Source: Breoghania sp963678585 (GTDB taxonomy: Bacteria > Pseudomonadota > Alphaproteobacteria > Rhizobiales > Stappiaceae). Taken from it: a stretch of DNA of 64,000 nucleotides. The notes under the pieces were generated by a model, which had not been told where the DNA came from, did not search any database, and saw nothing but the letters and a program-made list of their open reading frames with translations. Shown one piece after another: positions 1 through 7,976 of this stretch (position 1 is its first letter; the number at the start of each line of letters is the position of its first letter). The position numbers were made by a program, and so were the translations under genes. The stretch is from positions 2,542,001 through 2,606,000 of the forward strand of contig CAXXGA010000002.1 in NCBI GenBank assembly GCA_963678585.2, read 5' to 3'.

Positions 1-1
1 C

Positions 2-469
2 ATGATCATCTTCACCATGTACGGCGGCGGTTTTGCGACCATTCCGGCGTATCTGGCGGATATCTTCGGCACCAAGTATGTCGGCGGCATCCACGGCCGT
101 CTGCTGACCGCCTGGAGCACGGCCGGCGTGCTTGGCCCCCTCGCCATCACCCAGTTGCGCAACGCATCGCTGAACAGCTCGATCACCGACCTCGCCTCCA
201 AGGTGGATCCGTCGGTCTTCGCCCAGAAGTTCGGCGCAGGCATCGAGCAGCTTGACCAGCTGGTGGCCGCCAAGACGGTGACGATCGCCCGTTTGATGGA
301 AATTGCCCCGCAAGGCACGGTCGATCCGACACCAAGCCTCTACAACACCACCATGTATGCGATGGCGGGGCTTCTGGTAATCGCGCTTGTTTCCAACTTC
401 TTCGTGCGTCCGGTGCATGAAAGGCACCACATGGAGCCGAATGTCGGTGGCGCGGCTGCAAAAGCCTGA
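2..469 (+). CDS. MFS transporter, OFA (oxalate/formate antiporter-like) family, C-terminal part
   Basis: This is the last ~155 residues of an inner-membrane transporter whose 5' part lies before the window. The fragment opens inside a membrane segment with MYGGGFATIPAYLADIFG and GGIHGRLLTAWSTAGVLGP, which match the TM10/TM11 region of OFA-family major facilitator proteins. The A-W-S/T-A-G-x-x-G-P motif is typical of oxalate/formate-type antiporters. A soluble stretch of about 70 residues then precedes a final TM helix (YAMAGLLVIALVSNFFV) and a short His-containing cytoplasmic tail. The ATG at position 2 is an internal Met, not the start. A terminator hairpin follows about 30 bases downstream. 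Family is fairly clear; substrate (oxalate, formate or another monocarboxylate) cannot be read. Confidence 0.8.
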   Translation: MIIFTMYGGGFATIPAYLADIFGTKYVGGIHGRLLTAWSTAGVLGPLAITQLRNASLNSSITDLASKVDPSVFAQKFGAGIEQLDQLVAAKTVTIARLMEIAPQGTVDPTPSLYNTTMYAMAGLLVIALVSNFFVRPVHERHHMEPNVGGAAAKA

Positions 470-499
470 CCCTCAGGTTTGTTTGCTTCATGAAAACAA

Positions 500-526
500 G
501 GGGCGCGGAGAAACACACCGCGCCCC
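500..526. terminator. Bidirectional intrinsic terminator between convergent genes
   Basis: A perfect 9-bp GC-rich inverted repeat (GGGGCGCGG / CCGCGCCCC) with a 9-nt loop lies between the stop of the MFS gene and the stop of the minus-strand aminotransferase gene. Read on the minus strand the stem is followed by CTTGTTTTC, giving a U-rich tail. On the plus strand the tail is weaker. Confidence 0.75.
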
Positions 527-539
527 GTATTGCCATGTC

Positions 540-1742
540 TCAGCGCGTCAGAGACCGGCACAGACCGGCGATCCGCGCCACCGCCTGCTTGAGCATCTCG
601 TCATCGACAGCATAGCTCAGCCGCAGGAAACCCGGCGCACCGAAGGCCGTTCCCGGCACGGTCGCAACGCCCGCCTCTTCAAGGATCACCTTGGCGAGAT
701 CCACATCGGTCTCGACAGCAACGCCTGCAGGCGATTTCGTTCCCAGAAAATCGCTGCAGCCCGCCAGCACATAGAAGGCGCCGTCTGGCTTGCGGCAGGA
801 AAGACCGGCCTCCGCCAGAAGCGGCATCAGCAGATCGCGACGGCGGCAGAACGCCTCGCGATTGGTGACAAGACAGTCCTGCGGGCCTTCCAGCGCGGCC
901 AGCGCACCGGCCTGACTGATGGAGGACGCGCACGAGGTGCTCTGCGACTGCAGCTTGCGAACCTCGCGCATGATGTCCGCCGGACCGCCGCCGTAGCCCA
1001 GACGCCAGCCCGTCATGCAATAGGCCTTGGACACACCGTTGACCGCAACCGTGCGCTCCGCAAGCTTCGGCTCCACCGCGATGATCGAGGTGAATTTCTG
1101 ACCGCCGAAAATGATGTGTTCGTAGATGTCGTCGCTCAGGATGCCGACCTGCGGATGCTTCAGCAGCACGTCCGCAAGCCCGCGCAGTTCGTCCGCGGTG
1201 TAGACCGCGCCGCTCGGGTTGCACGGCGAGTTGAGGATAAGCCAGCGCGACTTGTCGGTAATGGCCGCTTCAAGCGCTTGCGCGGTCACCTTGAAGCCGT
1301 TTTCCGCCGCCCCGTCCACTATCACCGGCGTGCCGTCCGCAATCCGGGTCATTTCCGGGTAGGACACCCAGTAGGGCGCCGGGATGATCACCTCGTCGCC
1401 GGGATCGACCGTCGCCAGCAGCACGTTGAAGATCACCTGCTTGGCGCCGGTGGAGACGACGATCTGGTCGGATGCGAAATCGAGACCGTTTTCGACCTTG
1501 AACTTGCGCTGGATCGCGGCCTTCAGCTCTGCGGTGCCGTCGACATTGGTGTAGCGCGTCTTGCCCTCGGCCATCGCCTTGTTGGCGGCCTCGATGATGT
1601 GGGCGGGGGTATCGAAATCCGGCTCGCCGATGGCGAGGCTGATGATGTCCCGGCCTTCTGCCTTGAGGACCCTGGCACGACCGGACACTGCGGAGTTGGC
1701 GGACGGCTTGGTCGCCAGCATACGCGACGAGATCTTGTTCAT
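540..1742 (-). CDS. PLP-dependent class I/II aminotransferase (aspartate aminotransferase-like)
   Basis: 400 residues, the normal length for the AspC/subgroup Ib aminotransferases, which exchange an amino group between an amino acid and a 2-oxoacid. Family signatures include LAIGEPDFDTPAHI near residue 36, YTNVDGTAELKAAI, NSPCNPSGAVYT around residue 175, the PLP-lysine region VSKAYCMTGWRLGYGGG near residue 240 and RLSYAV near the C-terminus. It is the last gene of the minus-strand operon RraA-like/TctC/TctB/TctA, starting 37 bases after the tctA stop. That suggests it acts on, or makes an oxoacid related to, the imported carboxylate; this is inference. The substrate is not determinable: aspartate, or an aromatic or branched amino acid are all possible. 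Confidence 0.88.
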   Translation of the reverse strand: MNKISSRMLATKPSANSAVSGRARVLKAEGRDIISLAIGEPDFDTPAHIIEAANKAMAEGKTRYTNVDGTAELKAAIQRKFKVENGLDFASDQIVVSTGAKQVIFNVLLATVDPGDEVIIPAPYWVSYPEMTRIADGTPVIVDGAAENGFKVTAQALEAAITDKSRWLILNSPCNPSGAVYTADELRGLADVLLKHPQVGILSDDIYEHIIFGGQKFTSIIAVEPKLAERTVAVNGVSKAYCMTGWRLGYGGGPADIMREVRKLQSQSTSCASSISQAGALAALEGPQDCLVTNREAFCRRRDLLMPLLAEAGLSCRKPDGAFYVLAGCSDFLGTKSPAGVAVETDVDLAKVILEEAGVATVPGTAFGAPGFLRLSYAVDDEMLKQAVARIAGLCRSLTR

Positions 1743-1779
1743 TGTTTTTCTCTGCGGAGGTTGTGGAGCGGGCGACGGC

Positions 1780-3291
1780 TCATGACGAGCCGTCTTCCTG
1801 CTCGATGCGTCTGCCGCTTCGTTGGCGAAGGCGCGAGATGAAGGGGTAGGCCAGCGTCAGCACGATCAGCGCAATGATCACGTAGGACAGCGGAGAGGTG
1901 AAAAAGATCATCCAGTCGCCGCCGGAAATCTGCAGCGAACGCCGCAGATTGGTTTCCAGGATCGGCCCGAGCACCAGAGCGATGACGAGAGGTGCGCCGG
2001 GAATGAGCCAGCGATCCATCATGTAACCGAGCACGCCGAAGCCGAGCACCAGCCAGACGTCGAACATGCTGTTCCTGAGCGCGTAGGACCCGATGACCGA
2101 GAAGATGATGATCGTCGGCCCGAGGATCGTGCTGGGCACCTTGACCACCCGCGACACCCAGGGGGCCGCGAAAAGCCCGATGGCCGCAAACGCGAGATTG
2201 CCGAGGAACAGCGACAGGATCAGCGTGTAGACGATCTCCGAATGCTCGGTGAACAGACGCGGACCCGGCACCAGTCCGTGAATGGTGAGCCCGCCGATGA
2301 AGACGGCGGTCACCGCATTGCCCGGAATGCCGAGTGTCAGCGCAGGAACCAGCGAACCGCCCGTCACCGCGTTGTTGGCAGCTTCCGGGGCAGCGACGCC
2401 CTCGATCTCGCCCGTCCCGAAGGCGTCCGGGTTTTCGGACCGCCGCCGCGCCTCGTCATAACTGATGAAGGCCGCGACGCTGGTACCCGCCCCCGGCAGA
2501 ATGCCGATGATCGAGCCGATGAACGAAGAGCGGACCAACGTGCGTGCGCAACGCCTGAGAACCTTCAGGCTCGGAAGCGTCTTGCCCTTGGCCGAGATCA
2601 TGTTGGCCGTGCCGATCTTGGCCTCGCCGGTACACAGCGAAATTGCCTGCGACACGGAAAAGATGCCGATCAGCGCGGGCAGAAGCGGCACGCCCTCGAA
2701 CAACTCGTCATAGCCGAAGGTCAGCCGGGGGTAGCCGGTGAACAGATCGAACCCGACAGTCGCCATCAAAAGGCCGAGCATGGCGGAGATGAGCGCCTTG
2801 ACCGGAACGCCGCCCGATACGCCGAGGATGGAGATCATCCCGAAGATCGTCAGGTAGACATATTCCTGGGGGCCGAACAGAAGCGCCAGACGCGACATGG
2901 GCGGAGCCACGAACAGCAGCACGACAACGGAGAACAGGCCGCCAATCAGTGAGGCGACCAACGCCATGCCGATGGCTTGCGCGCCTTGGCCCCGTTGCGC
3001 CATCGGATAGCCGTCGAAGGTCGTGGCGATGGACGCGTCGGTACCCGGCGTTCTCAAAAGGATCGCGGTCACGGATCCGCCGAAAACGGAGCTGGTGTAG
3101 ATCGCGCCCAGCAGGACCAGAGCGTTCGCCGGATCCATGGAAAAGGTGATGGGAATGCACAAGGCAACGCCCATCGTGGAGGAAAGCCCCGGCAACGCTC
3201 CAACGAAAAGACCGACGACGGTGCCGATAATCAGCACCATAAGCGTCATCGGCTCGAAGATATGAACGGCGGCAGCCAGTATCGTATCCAT
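1780..3291 (-). CDS. tctA: Tripartite tricarboxylate transporter, large permease TctA
   Basis: 503-aa polytopic inner-membrane protein, the expected size for TctA, the transport subunit of the TTT family that imports carboxylates captured by a periplasmic binding protein. The N-terminal family signature GLFVGALPGLSSTMGVALCIP (residues ~27-47) and its internal repeat IGILPGAGTSVAAFISYDEARR (~261) are clear, as is GIPGNAVTAVFIGGL. About 11-12 membrane helices are visible. It follows tctB by 28 bases in the operon. Citrate/tricarboxylate is the founding substrate, but many TTT systems carry other dicarboxylates or aromatic acids. The neighbouring RraA-like aldolase hints at a substrate entering pyruvate/oxaloacetate-generating degradation. 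Confidence 0.95.
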   Translation of the reverse strand: MDTILAAAVHIFEPMTLMVLIIGTVVGLFVGALPGLSSTMGVALCIPITFSMDPANALVLLGAIYTSSVFGGSVTAILLRTPGTDASIATTFDGYPMAQRGQGAQAIGMALVASLIGGLFSVVVLLFVAPPMSRLALLFGPQEYVYLTIFGMISILGVSGGVPVKALISAMLGLLMATVGFDLFTGYPRLTFGYDELFEGVPLLPALIGIFSVSQAISLCTGEAKIGTANMISAKGKTLPSLKVLRRCARTLVRSSFIGSIIGILPGAGTSVAAFISYDEARRRSENPDAFGTGEIEGVAAPEAANNAVTGGSLVPALTLGIPGNAVTAVFIGGLTIHGLVPGPRLFTEHSEIVYTLILSLFLGNLAFAAIGLFAAPWVSRVVKVPSTILGPTIIIFSVIGSYALRNSMFDVWLVLGFGVLGYMMDRWLIPGAPLVIALVLGPILETNLRRSLQISGGDWMIFFTSPLSYVIIALIVLTLAYPFISRLRQRSGRRIEQEDGSS

Positions 3292-3319
3292 ACGGTTGTT
3301 CCGTCGACTTGACCGGGCT

Positions 3320-3820
3320 CTACGAAAGGAGCTCGATCAGCGATCCGGGAGGAGTGGGCACCTCCATGAGGACCGAGAAAATCACATAGATCAGCACAGT
3401 GAGGACAATCGCCGTCACGAAACCGTGGCGCGGGCGCAAGTCCGAAAACAGGCTGAACATGATTGCCAGGTAAAGGAATGTCGCCGGGTAGAACCCGACC
3501 CAGGGGACCACGGTCGCGAAGAGCGCCGTCATGACGAAGAGGCGCACCATCGGCTCCCAGAGGAGCGGCCGCTCGTCATATTCGCCGTCCTCGTCCGGTT
3601 CGTCCGTCACGACCGGCCGCAACGCGGTTACAAACAGGAGCAGACCACTGATGAACAGCCCCGTCGATGTGATCAGCGGAAAGAGGGCTGCTCCCTGCTT
3701 CAGACCCCAGACATTCCAGGCGGCAAAGGCCGCGGTCGCCATTACGGCGACCGCGATCCCTAAATCACGCCAGTTTAAGGCGTCTTGCCGGAAGCTTACT
3801 GCCACGGGCTTTCGGCCCAC
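3320..3820 (-). CDS. tctB: Tripartite tricarboxylate transporter, small permease TctB
   Basis: About 160 residues with four predicted membrane helices (LGIAVAVMATAAFAAW, LFPLITSTGLFISGLLLF, a helix around VMTALFATVVPWVGFYPATFLYLA, and VTAIVLTVLIYVIFSVLM), matching the small subunit of TTT transporters. An acidic loop (EPDEDGEYDE) separates helices 2 and 3. The longest reading frame starts with GTG at 3820 and overlaps the tctC stop by 25 bases; a second GTG at 3805 is equally possible. The position between tctC and tctA supports the call. It probably stabilises TctA; its precise job is not well defined for the family. Confidence 0.88.
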   Translation of the reverse strand: MGRKPVAVSFRQDALNWRDLGIAVAVMATAAFAAWNVWGLKQGAALFPLITSTGLFISGLLLFVTALRPVVTDEPDEDGEYDERPLLWEPMVRLFVMTALFATVVPWVGFYPATFLYLAIMFSLFSDLRPRHGFVTAIVLTVLIYVIFSVLMEVPTPPGSLIELLS

Positions 3821-4752
3821 AGCTTCTTGTAGCCGTCATCCTGCTCGGCCATGAAAGCCTGGTATTCGTCACCGACGAGCACGTCGAGCGGCATGTTGAG
3901 CTTCTTCAGCGCGTCGAGGAATTCCGGATCCTCGGTGATCTTCACCATCGCATCGCGCAGCTTGCCCAGCGCTTCCGCATCCATGCCCTTCGGGCCGGCC
4001 AGACCGCGCGAGGAAGCAGCGATGATGTTGTAGCCGAGTTCCTTGCCGGTCGGGACATCGGGCAGATCCGAGTTGCGCTTGGTGGCCCACACGACCAACG
4101 CCTTCAGCTGACCGTCCTGAACGAGTTCCACCTCTTCGGAAACGTTACCCTCGATCGCGCCGATATGGCCGCCGAGAAGCGCCGCCTTGGCTTCGGCATC
4201 GCCGTTGTAGGCAACCATGCCGAAGGACACGCCGGCAGCCTGTTCGAACTGCAGCACGGCAAGGTGGTCGCCACCGCCGATGCCTTCATGGCTGATCGTC
4301 ACCTTTTCCTTCTTCGCCAGGGCGATCAGGTCTTCCAGCGAGTTGAGCTTGGAATCGCCGGACACGGACAGGATGCCCGGGTCAGTCACGATGTTGGCGA
4401 CATAGTCATAGGTGTCGATGTTGAAGGTCACCTCGGGACGCACGATCGGGCTGGTGAGAATGCCGGAATTGACCCACCCGATCGTATAGCCGTCGGGCTT
4501 GGCGGCTGCGATCGCCGAGAAGCCGATCTGACCGCCGGCGCCCGGACGGTTCACGACGACCATCGGCTGACCGAGATACTTCTCGCCGTATTTGGCGATC
4601 AGGCGGGCGAGCACGTCCGTGCTGCCTCCAGCGCCGTAAGGCACGATCATTTCAACGGGCTTTTCCGGGAAGGCCGCCTGGGAGGGGGCGGCCAGCAAAG
4701 CGACGCTGGAGGCCGCAAAAGCGAGAGCGGCCAGACTGGACTTGACGTTCAT
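3796..4752 (-). CDS. tctC: Tripartite tricarboxylate transporter substrate-binding protein TctC (Bug family)
   Basis: 318-aa periplasmic receptor of the TTT system. The start at 4752 is chosen because it yields a Sec signal peptide (MNVKSSLAALAFAASSVALLAAPSQA) and has a purine-rich AGGAAGAGG upstream; the reading frame upstream of this ATG belongs to the preceding gene in another frame. Bug-family signatures follow: FPEKPVEMIVPYGAGGSTDVLARL, then VVNRPGAGGQIGFSAI. It is encoded 43 bases after the RraA-like gene and overlaps tctB. Bug proteins bind di- or tricarboxylates, nicotinate and related acids through bridging waters; the ligand here is unknown. Confidence 0.93.
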   Translation of the reverse strand: MNVKSSLAALAFAASSVALLAAPSQAAFPEKPVEMIVPYGAGGSTDVLARLIAKYGEKYLGQPMVVVNRPGAGGQIGFSAIAAAKPDGYTIGWVNSGILTSPIVRPEVTFNIDTYDYVANIVTDPGILSVSGDSKLNSLEDLIALAKKEKVTISHEGIGGGDHLAVLQFEQAAGVSFGMVAYNGDAEAKAALLGGHIGAIEGNVSEEVELVQDGQLKALVVWATKRNSDLPDVPTGKELGYNIIAASSRGLAGPKGMDAEALGKLRDAMVKITEDPEFLDALKKLNMPLDVLVGDEYQAFMAEQDDGYKKLWAESPWQ

Positions 4753-4795
4753 GTTAGTACTTTCCTCTTCCTTCTGGACAGGTCTTCGGATTGGC

Positions 4796-5470
4796 TCAGG
4801 CGGACGTGCCTTTGCGAATCTTCTTGCGCCTGATAAGCGCCTCGATGGCTTCAAGCGGCGCGCCGTCTGCGAGCGCTTTCTCCTGATCCTTTTCGAGTTG
4901 CTCGATGTCTGCGATCTCCACGAGGACTTCCTCGATCCGCTCCTGCGGGATGACGACGACGCCATCGGCATCGGCCACGAGGTAGTCGCCCGAGCACACG
5001 CGCGCACTGGCGCACTCCACCGGCACGTCCGTATCGACAAGGACGATGGCGGGCGGACGGGCGGAAATGCCCCGCGTGTAGACGGGGAAATCCATTTCAC
5101 GAATAAGCCGCGCATCGCGCGACAGGGAATCAGACACAATGCCGCTGAGCCCCTGGTAGTAGGCCGCATGGGCGACGTTTTCGCCCAGGATCCAGCTATC
5201 CGCGCAACCGGTGTCGAGAACCAGAATCTGGCCCGGCTCGGTGCTGCGAATGACCGAATAGATCGACTGCTGTGCCTTGGCGACGCCGTTCCTGGGCGCG
5301 TATTTGACGGTGCGCGCACGGCCGACGACATGGTCGGCGGGACCGAGCGGCAAGACGCCGTCCATCCACCCGCTCAGACCCAGCCGGACGAGCGCATCGG
5401 TGGCCGCGCCGGATTCAACATCCTTGAGCCGGTCCAGGATCTGGGCTGGCGTCTGGGGCTTGTCAGACAT
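4796..5470 (-). CDS. RraA-like / 4-hydroxy-4-methyl-2-oxoglutarate aldolase-family protein
   Basis: 224 residues of the RraA-like fold (COG0684). Members include divalent-metal HMG/CHA aldolases that cleave 4-hydroxy-4-methyl-2-oxoglutarate or 4-carboxy-4-hydroxy-2-oxoadipate to pyruvate plus an oxoacid. Visible are the N-terminal SGAATDALVRLG, the central GENVAHAAYYQGLSGIVSDSLSRDARLI containing the conserved R-D pair used for substrate and metal binding, and GDYLVADADGVVVIP. It leads the TTT operon and is divergent from a LysR regulator, so a catabolic aldolase role coupled to acid import is likelier than RNase E inhibition. The weak Shine-Dalgarno makes the start slightly uncertain. Confidence 0.85.
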   Translation of the reverse strand: MSDKPQTPAQILDRLKDVESGAATDALVRLGLSGWMDGVLPLGPADHVVGRARTVKYAPRNGVAKAQQSIYSVIRSTEPGQILVLDTGCADSWILGENVAHAAYYQGLSGIVSDSLSRDARLIREMDFPVYTRGISARPPAIVLVDTDVPVECASARVCSGDYLVADADGVVVIPQERIEEVLVEIADIEQLEKDQEKALADGAPLEAIEALIRRKKIRKGTSA

Positions 5471-5611
5471 TACAGGTTATCGCCTTCTGCATTTCGTTTT
5501 GGGCATATAAAGCCCGTAGTTTTGGTGATAAATGCAGAGTGAGATGACAAACATGCGGCTTGCAAATATAAATAATCCATACCTCCATGAACTGAGGTTA
5601 TGGGCTCGGAC
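5471..5611. promoter_or_regulatory. Divergent promoter region between RraA/Tct operon and LysR gene
   Basis: A 141-bp AT-richer spacer separates divergently transcribed genes, the usual site for LysR autoregulation and activation of the target operon. It contains a short interrupted repeat GGGC-ATATAAA-GCCC near 5499-5513 and A/T-rich tracts near 5568-5580 that could serve as -10 elements. No exact operator can be assigned by eye. Confidence 0.45.
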
Positions 5612-6604
5612 ATGAATTTCAGGCAGCTTGAGATATTCCGTACGGTGATAGAAGCCGGCTCCATGACGGGGGCCGCGCGCAAGCTGAACATCTCACAACC
5701 CGGTGTAACCAAGGCGATTTTGGCTCTGGAGGAGTCCTGCGGTTACCCGCTTTTCATCCGGCAGGCGGGCAGCATCACGCCGACGCCGGAAGCCTGGCAG
5801 CTCAACCGGTCGGTGGAACGCGTCTTTGTGGATATTGACGAGGTGCGTCGCGTTTCGCTGGACATCCGCGACAAGATAGCCGGGCACCTTTCCATCAGCG
5901 CCTTTCCCTCTCTCGCCGCCCGTTTCCTGCCGCGACTGTTGTCGGATTATCTGCGTCAGAGACCGGACGTGAAAATCTCGCTCCAGGCCTCCGCCTCCCG
6001 CCAGATCGTCGCCACCACGATTGCCCAGCAGACGGACATCGGGCTGTCGGTGCTGCAATCGGATGATGCGAGCATCGAGACGGAACATCTGCACAGGGTG
6101 GAACGCGTCTGCGTCCTGCCGCCGGGACACAGGCTCGCATCGGCAGAGGCGATAAGCCTGTCCGACCTGCGCGACGAACCCTTCATATCGCTGCACGCCT
6201 TCGACCCCGAGCGGATCGCCATCGAGCACGCCTTTTCTACTCTCGGCATCGGCCGGAACGACCGTATCGAAACGCGCCATTCCGAAAGCGCCTGCGCTTT
6301 CGTGGCGAACGGTCTTGGCGTGACCATCGTCGACCCGTTCACCCCCACCGCCTTCGGCGATGCCGTCGTCACGCGGCGGCTGGATCCCCCGGTCTATCTG
6401 AACCTTTGGCTGCTGTGGCCACGCCACCGTGTCCGCTCCAAAGTGGCGGCAGAATTCGCCGAGACCCTGCGCGCATCGTTACAGGCCCGGTTTCCCGGGA
6501 CCGCTTCGGACACGCGTTCCCAAACGGGGCTGACCGCACCTCAATGGCCCAGCAAATTGCCGTCCGGGGGTGAATTTGGCCGGGGCGTTCTTGACCGACC
6601 ATGA
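5612..6604 (+). CDS. LysR-family transcriptional regulator (probable activator of the Tct operon)
   Basis: About 330 residues. The N-terminal winged helix is typical: MNFRQLEIFRTVIEAGSMTGAARKLNISQPGVTKAI, followed by the linker helix and the periplasmic-binding-like effector domain from about residue 90. The start at 5612 places the HTH at the usual distance from the N-terminus; an in-frame ATG at 5600 is possible. The C-terminus is some 30 residues longer than average and runs close to the next gene. It is divergent from the RraA-like/tctCBA operon, so control of that operon by the imported acid or a catabolite is the natural inference. Confidence 0.9.
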   Translation: MNFRQLEIFRTVIEAGSMTGAARKLNISQPGVTKAILALEESCGYPLFIRQAGSITPTPEAWQLNRSVERVFVDIDEVRRVSLDIRDKIAGHLSISAFPSLAARFLPRLLSDYLRQRPDVKISLQASASRQIVATTIAQQTDIGLSVLQSDDASIETEHLHRVERVCVLPPGHRLASAEAISLSDLRDEPFISLHAFDPERIAIEHAFSTLGIGRNDRIETRHSESACAFVANGLGVTIVDPFTPTAFGDAVVTRRLDPPVYLNLWLLWPRHRVRSKVAAEFAETLRASLQARFPGTASDTRSQTGLTAPQWPSKLPSGGEFGRGVLDRP

Positions 6605-6701
6605 AATGCTCTCGCAGCCCTGACCGCTCAGACGTCAAGGTCGAGGCATCGCTTGGACAGGCGTACACGGAAGCCCAAGGCCGCCTGCCTCTTCCCCATC
6701 C

Positions 6702-7610
6702 CTACCGCAAGTCGTCCGGCTTCAGGAGATCGGTCCGCAGCGCCTCATAATCGGGGTCGTCGCGATCGATAGCCGGGCGCTGCAACACCTGCCCGCATTC
6801 GCGAAGATACAGATCTTCAAGCGGCACGCCATCGGGCTGCGGTAGCTTTTCCATCTGCAGGACAAACGTGATCGGCAGGTTATCGACCAACCCCCGGTCC
6901 GTCAGCCCCCGCCCCTTGAGCCAGAAGGGCTTTCGCCGCCGCACCAGATGATGCCGCAACGGGTCGATGAGCAGGGCATAGCCCAGTTCGAACCCATTCT
7001 CGCACAGATAGTGGACGTGCAGGTTGTTGTGCCAACGGAACATGTCGGCGTTGAAGGGGTTTTCGACGCCGAACATGCTGAACCGGCCGCGCATAAGCAA
7101 CCGGTAGGCTTCAGCCCTGTGAATCCAGAGGGTGCAGTTATGGATTTCGTCGATCCCGGACAGCAGATAGCGCATCCGGTACACCCCCTGCAGGAGGCCG
7201 AACAGCTCGCGAATGTAGTGTTCCGGATTGTGCTCCAGATAGCGTTCCGGAAACCGGTCCCGATATCCCGATACCTTCGACGGCGCCCGCTCCCTGCCCG
7301 GAACTGGCACGTCAAGCACCGCCAGAATGTCCGTTTCCGATGAGACCAGCGCCCCGGCCGTCAACTCCAGACAGCGGGCATAGGCGGCAAGACGGGTGTT
7401 CGGAATACCCTCCCGGATATCCTGGTCGATAGTCGTGGCGCTGCGTGGCAACCCACAATCTGTCCAGCGTTGCCAATGGTGTACATGGGTGGGGTTATCA
7501 GTGTCCCGGCGCCATGTCTTGCCCAGCAACTTCAGGGCAAGACCGAGATGCTTCCCAGCTATCGCGTTGCGCTGCAGAGACGGCCGCCCGGCAAGACCTG
7601 TTTTCTTCAT
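6702..7610 (-). CDS. Hypothetical protein, unrecognised family (~302 aa)
   Basis: I do not recognise this protein. It is soluble (no signal peptide or membrane helix), basic at the N-terminus (MKKTGLAGRPSLQRNAIAGKHLGLALKLLGKTWRRD) and rich in aromatic and His residues in the centre (FRWHNNLHVHYLCENGFELGY). The segment from ~70 to 110 (GLPRSATTIDQDIREGIPNTRLAAYARCLEL) resembles a Cro/phage-repressor-like helix-turn-helix, so a regulator with a C-terminal ligand or partner domain is possible. The ATG at 7610 is chosen; a GTG at 7664 would add 18 residues, and neither has a convincing Shine-Dalgarno. It is divergent from the autotransporter gene. Codon use looks native. Confidence 0.7.
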   Translation of the reverse strand: MKKTGLAGRPSLQRNAIAGKHLGLALKLLGKTWRRDTDNPTHVHHWQRWTDCGLPRSATTIDQDIREGIPNTRLAAYARCLELTAGALVSSETDILAVLDVPVPGRERAPSKVSGYRDRFPERYLEHNPEHYIRELFGLLQGVYRMRYLLSGIDEIHNCTLWIHRAEAYRLLMRGRFSMFGVENPFNADMFRWHNNLHVHYLCENGFELGYALLIDPLRHHLVRRRKPFWLKGRGLTDRGLVDNLPITFVLQMEKLPQPDGVPLEDLYLRECGQVLQRPAIDRDDPDYEALRTDLLKPDDLR

Positions 7611-7815
7611 GGGAACGAACGGAATTCTTACGGTCACTCTATCCGCGATCAGAAAATCGCACACTTGACCGTGTCACAACCCGGTCGAGTCGGCAAGCGC
7701 AGGTCAGCCATGCCCCTGCTTCCGGATTATCTGGTGCAGAACTGTGTTTTTTGGCGCCCACCCGCGTTTCCAGAACACACCAAATCACAGGAAAAGATGT
7801 TATTTTTCAACATGT

Positions 7816-7843
7816 TGATTAATTTACTGCAAATGCTATGACG
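7816..7843 (+). promoter_or_regulatory. Candidate sigma-70 promoter upstream of the autotransporter gene
   Basis: TTGATT (7816-7821) and an extended -10 TGC-TATGAC (hexamer 7838-7843) are separated by 16 bp inside a markedly AT-rich patch (7790-7845) of the otherwise GC-rich 366-bp divergent spacer 7611-7976. It would leave a leader of about 125 nt before the ATG at 7977. No other feature was seen in this spacer. Confidence 0.4.
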
Positions 7844-7976
7844 CTTCTACCGGGCGTTGTCGGACCGCACTGGCGACATGGTGGCGAACGGGCAAATGAG
7901 TTTCTGACTGGAGTGGGCCGGTCACGGAGAGTCGAGGCACCCAACGGGGACCCATCGACATCGAAGAGGCAGATCA

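Noticed and set aside
387..1841. 484-codon plus-strand frame opposite the aminotransferase gene
   Set aside because: Arg/His-rich translation without family features, antisense to a clear PLP-enzyme gene; a GC-rich shadow frame.
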